A stretch of 64,000 bases of DNA from contig JAJPKE010000009.1 of assembly GCA_021323855.1 (NCBI GenBank), forward strand, positions 62,001-126,000, read 5' to 3'. Each line of letters begins with the position of its first letter. Within the stretch, counting starts at the first letter, position 1. The position numbers and the translations under genes were made by a program. This document shows positions 63,968-64,000 of the stretch, in pieces. This DNA is from Chloroflexota bacterium. Its GTDB lineage: Bacteria; Chloroflexota; Ktedonobacteria; Ktedonobacterales; JADMIN01. Under the pieces are notes generated by a model. The model made no database searches, was not told the DNA's origin, and saw nothing but the letters and a program-made list of their open reading frames with translations.

Positions 63968-64000
63968 TGCGCGTTCTGTTCCTCCCGCCGCCCGACGTTT

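Overview
The window is a gene-dense bacterial chromosome segment of fairly high GC. It reads most like a member of the Chloroflexota, probably a Ktedonobacteria-type lineage. This is inferred from the gene families, because no rRNA or tRNA gene is present. The clues are a PspA/PspAA/PspAB/HtpX group, a DUF4032 protein, an MmyB-like regulator, a MutL with the endonuclease motif, a fadE/fadA/fadN beta-oxidation set of Gram-positive type, a RecG with a long N-terminal extension, and many lipoproteins.

Layout. 0-6.7 kb: the 3' part of mutS followed by mutL, facing a gluQ-maf-rlmD operon with overlapping genes. 6.8-16.2 kb: glycerol-3-phosphate dehydrogenase, a flavin monooxygenase, an orphan soluble histidine kinase behind a near-consensus promoter, a beta-propeller lipoprotein, a tiny acidic protein coupled to malQ, a DUF4032 kinase-like protein and a Bax-inhibitor-1 protein. 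16.4-19.7 kb: gyrB interrupted in frame by a 435-residue intein carrying an HNH-type endonuclease region. 20.2-28.3 kb: a YyaL-type thioredoxin-fold protein, a HicB-like/DinB-like protein, a MacB/FtsX-type ABC exporter and an SGNH lipoprotein. 28.4-37.3 kb: an MmyB-like regulator divergent from an acyl-CoA ligase, acyl-CoA dehydrogenase, thioesterase, thiolase and hydroxyacyl-CoA dehydrogenase group, closed by a good terminator. 37.3-40.4 kb: a MarR-type regulator with an unusual beta-rich C-terminal half, a perfect inverted-repeat operator, and a divergent DrrA/DrrB-type exporter.

40.4-45.1 kb holds a padR-modA-modB operon with no modC, and a divergent molybdenum-binding Mop (molbindin) gene that is doubly broken. 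Its eighth codon is an amber stop, and an 1800-bp IS200/IS605 element (tnpA plus tnpB) sits inside its fourth-last ten codons. The two gene halves can be rejoined exactly. 45.1-50.5 kb: a small membrane protein and recG with divergent promoters, then a GltD-like flavoprotein fused to a two-cluster ferredoxin and preceded by a structured leader. 50.6-53.4 kb: a GH3 lipoprotein facing a D-aminopeptidase/2Fe-2S protein pair. 53.6-59 kb: an unknown membrane protein, a phosphohexomutase, then the envelope-stress group pspA (frameshifted), pspAA, pspAB and htpX. 59-64 kb: a small hypothetical protein, a methyltransferase, a Tat-exported ferritin-like protein, tatA, tatC and a membrane protein.

The genes fall into working groups: mismatch repair, RNA modification, fatty-acid degradation under a probable lipid-sensing regulator, drug export under a MarR switch, molybdate uptake, envelope stress, cell-wall recycling and Tat export. 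The most striking features are the gyrB intein, the IS-split molbindin gene with its inferable TnpB target, the MarR/beta-domain fusion with its operator, and the MmyB-fad association. No CRISPR array, phage or integrated plasmid was seen.
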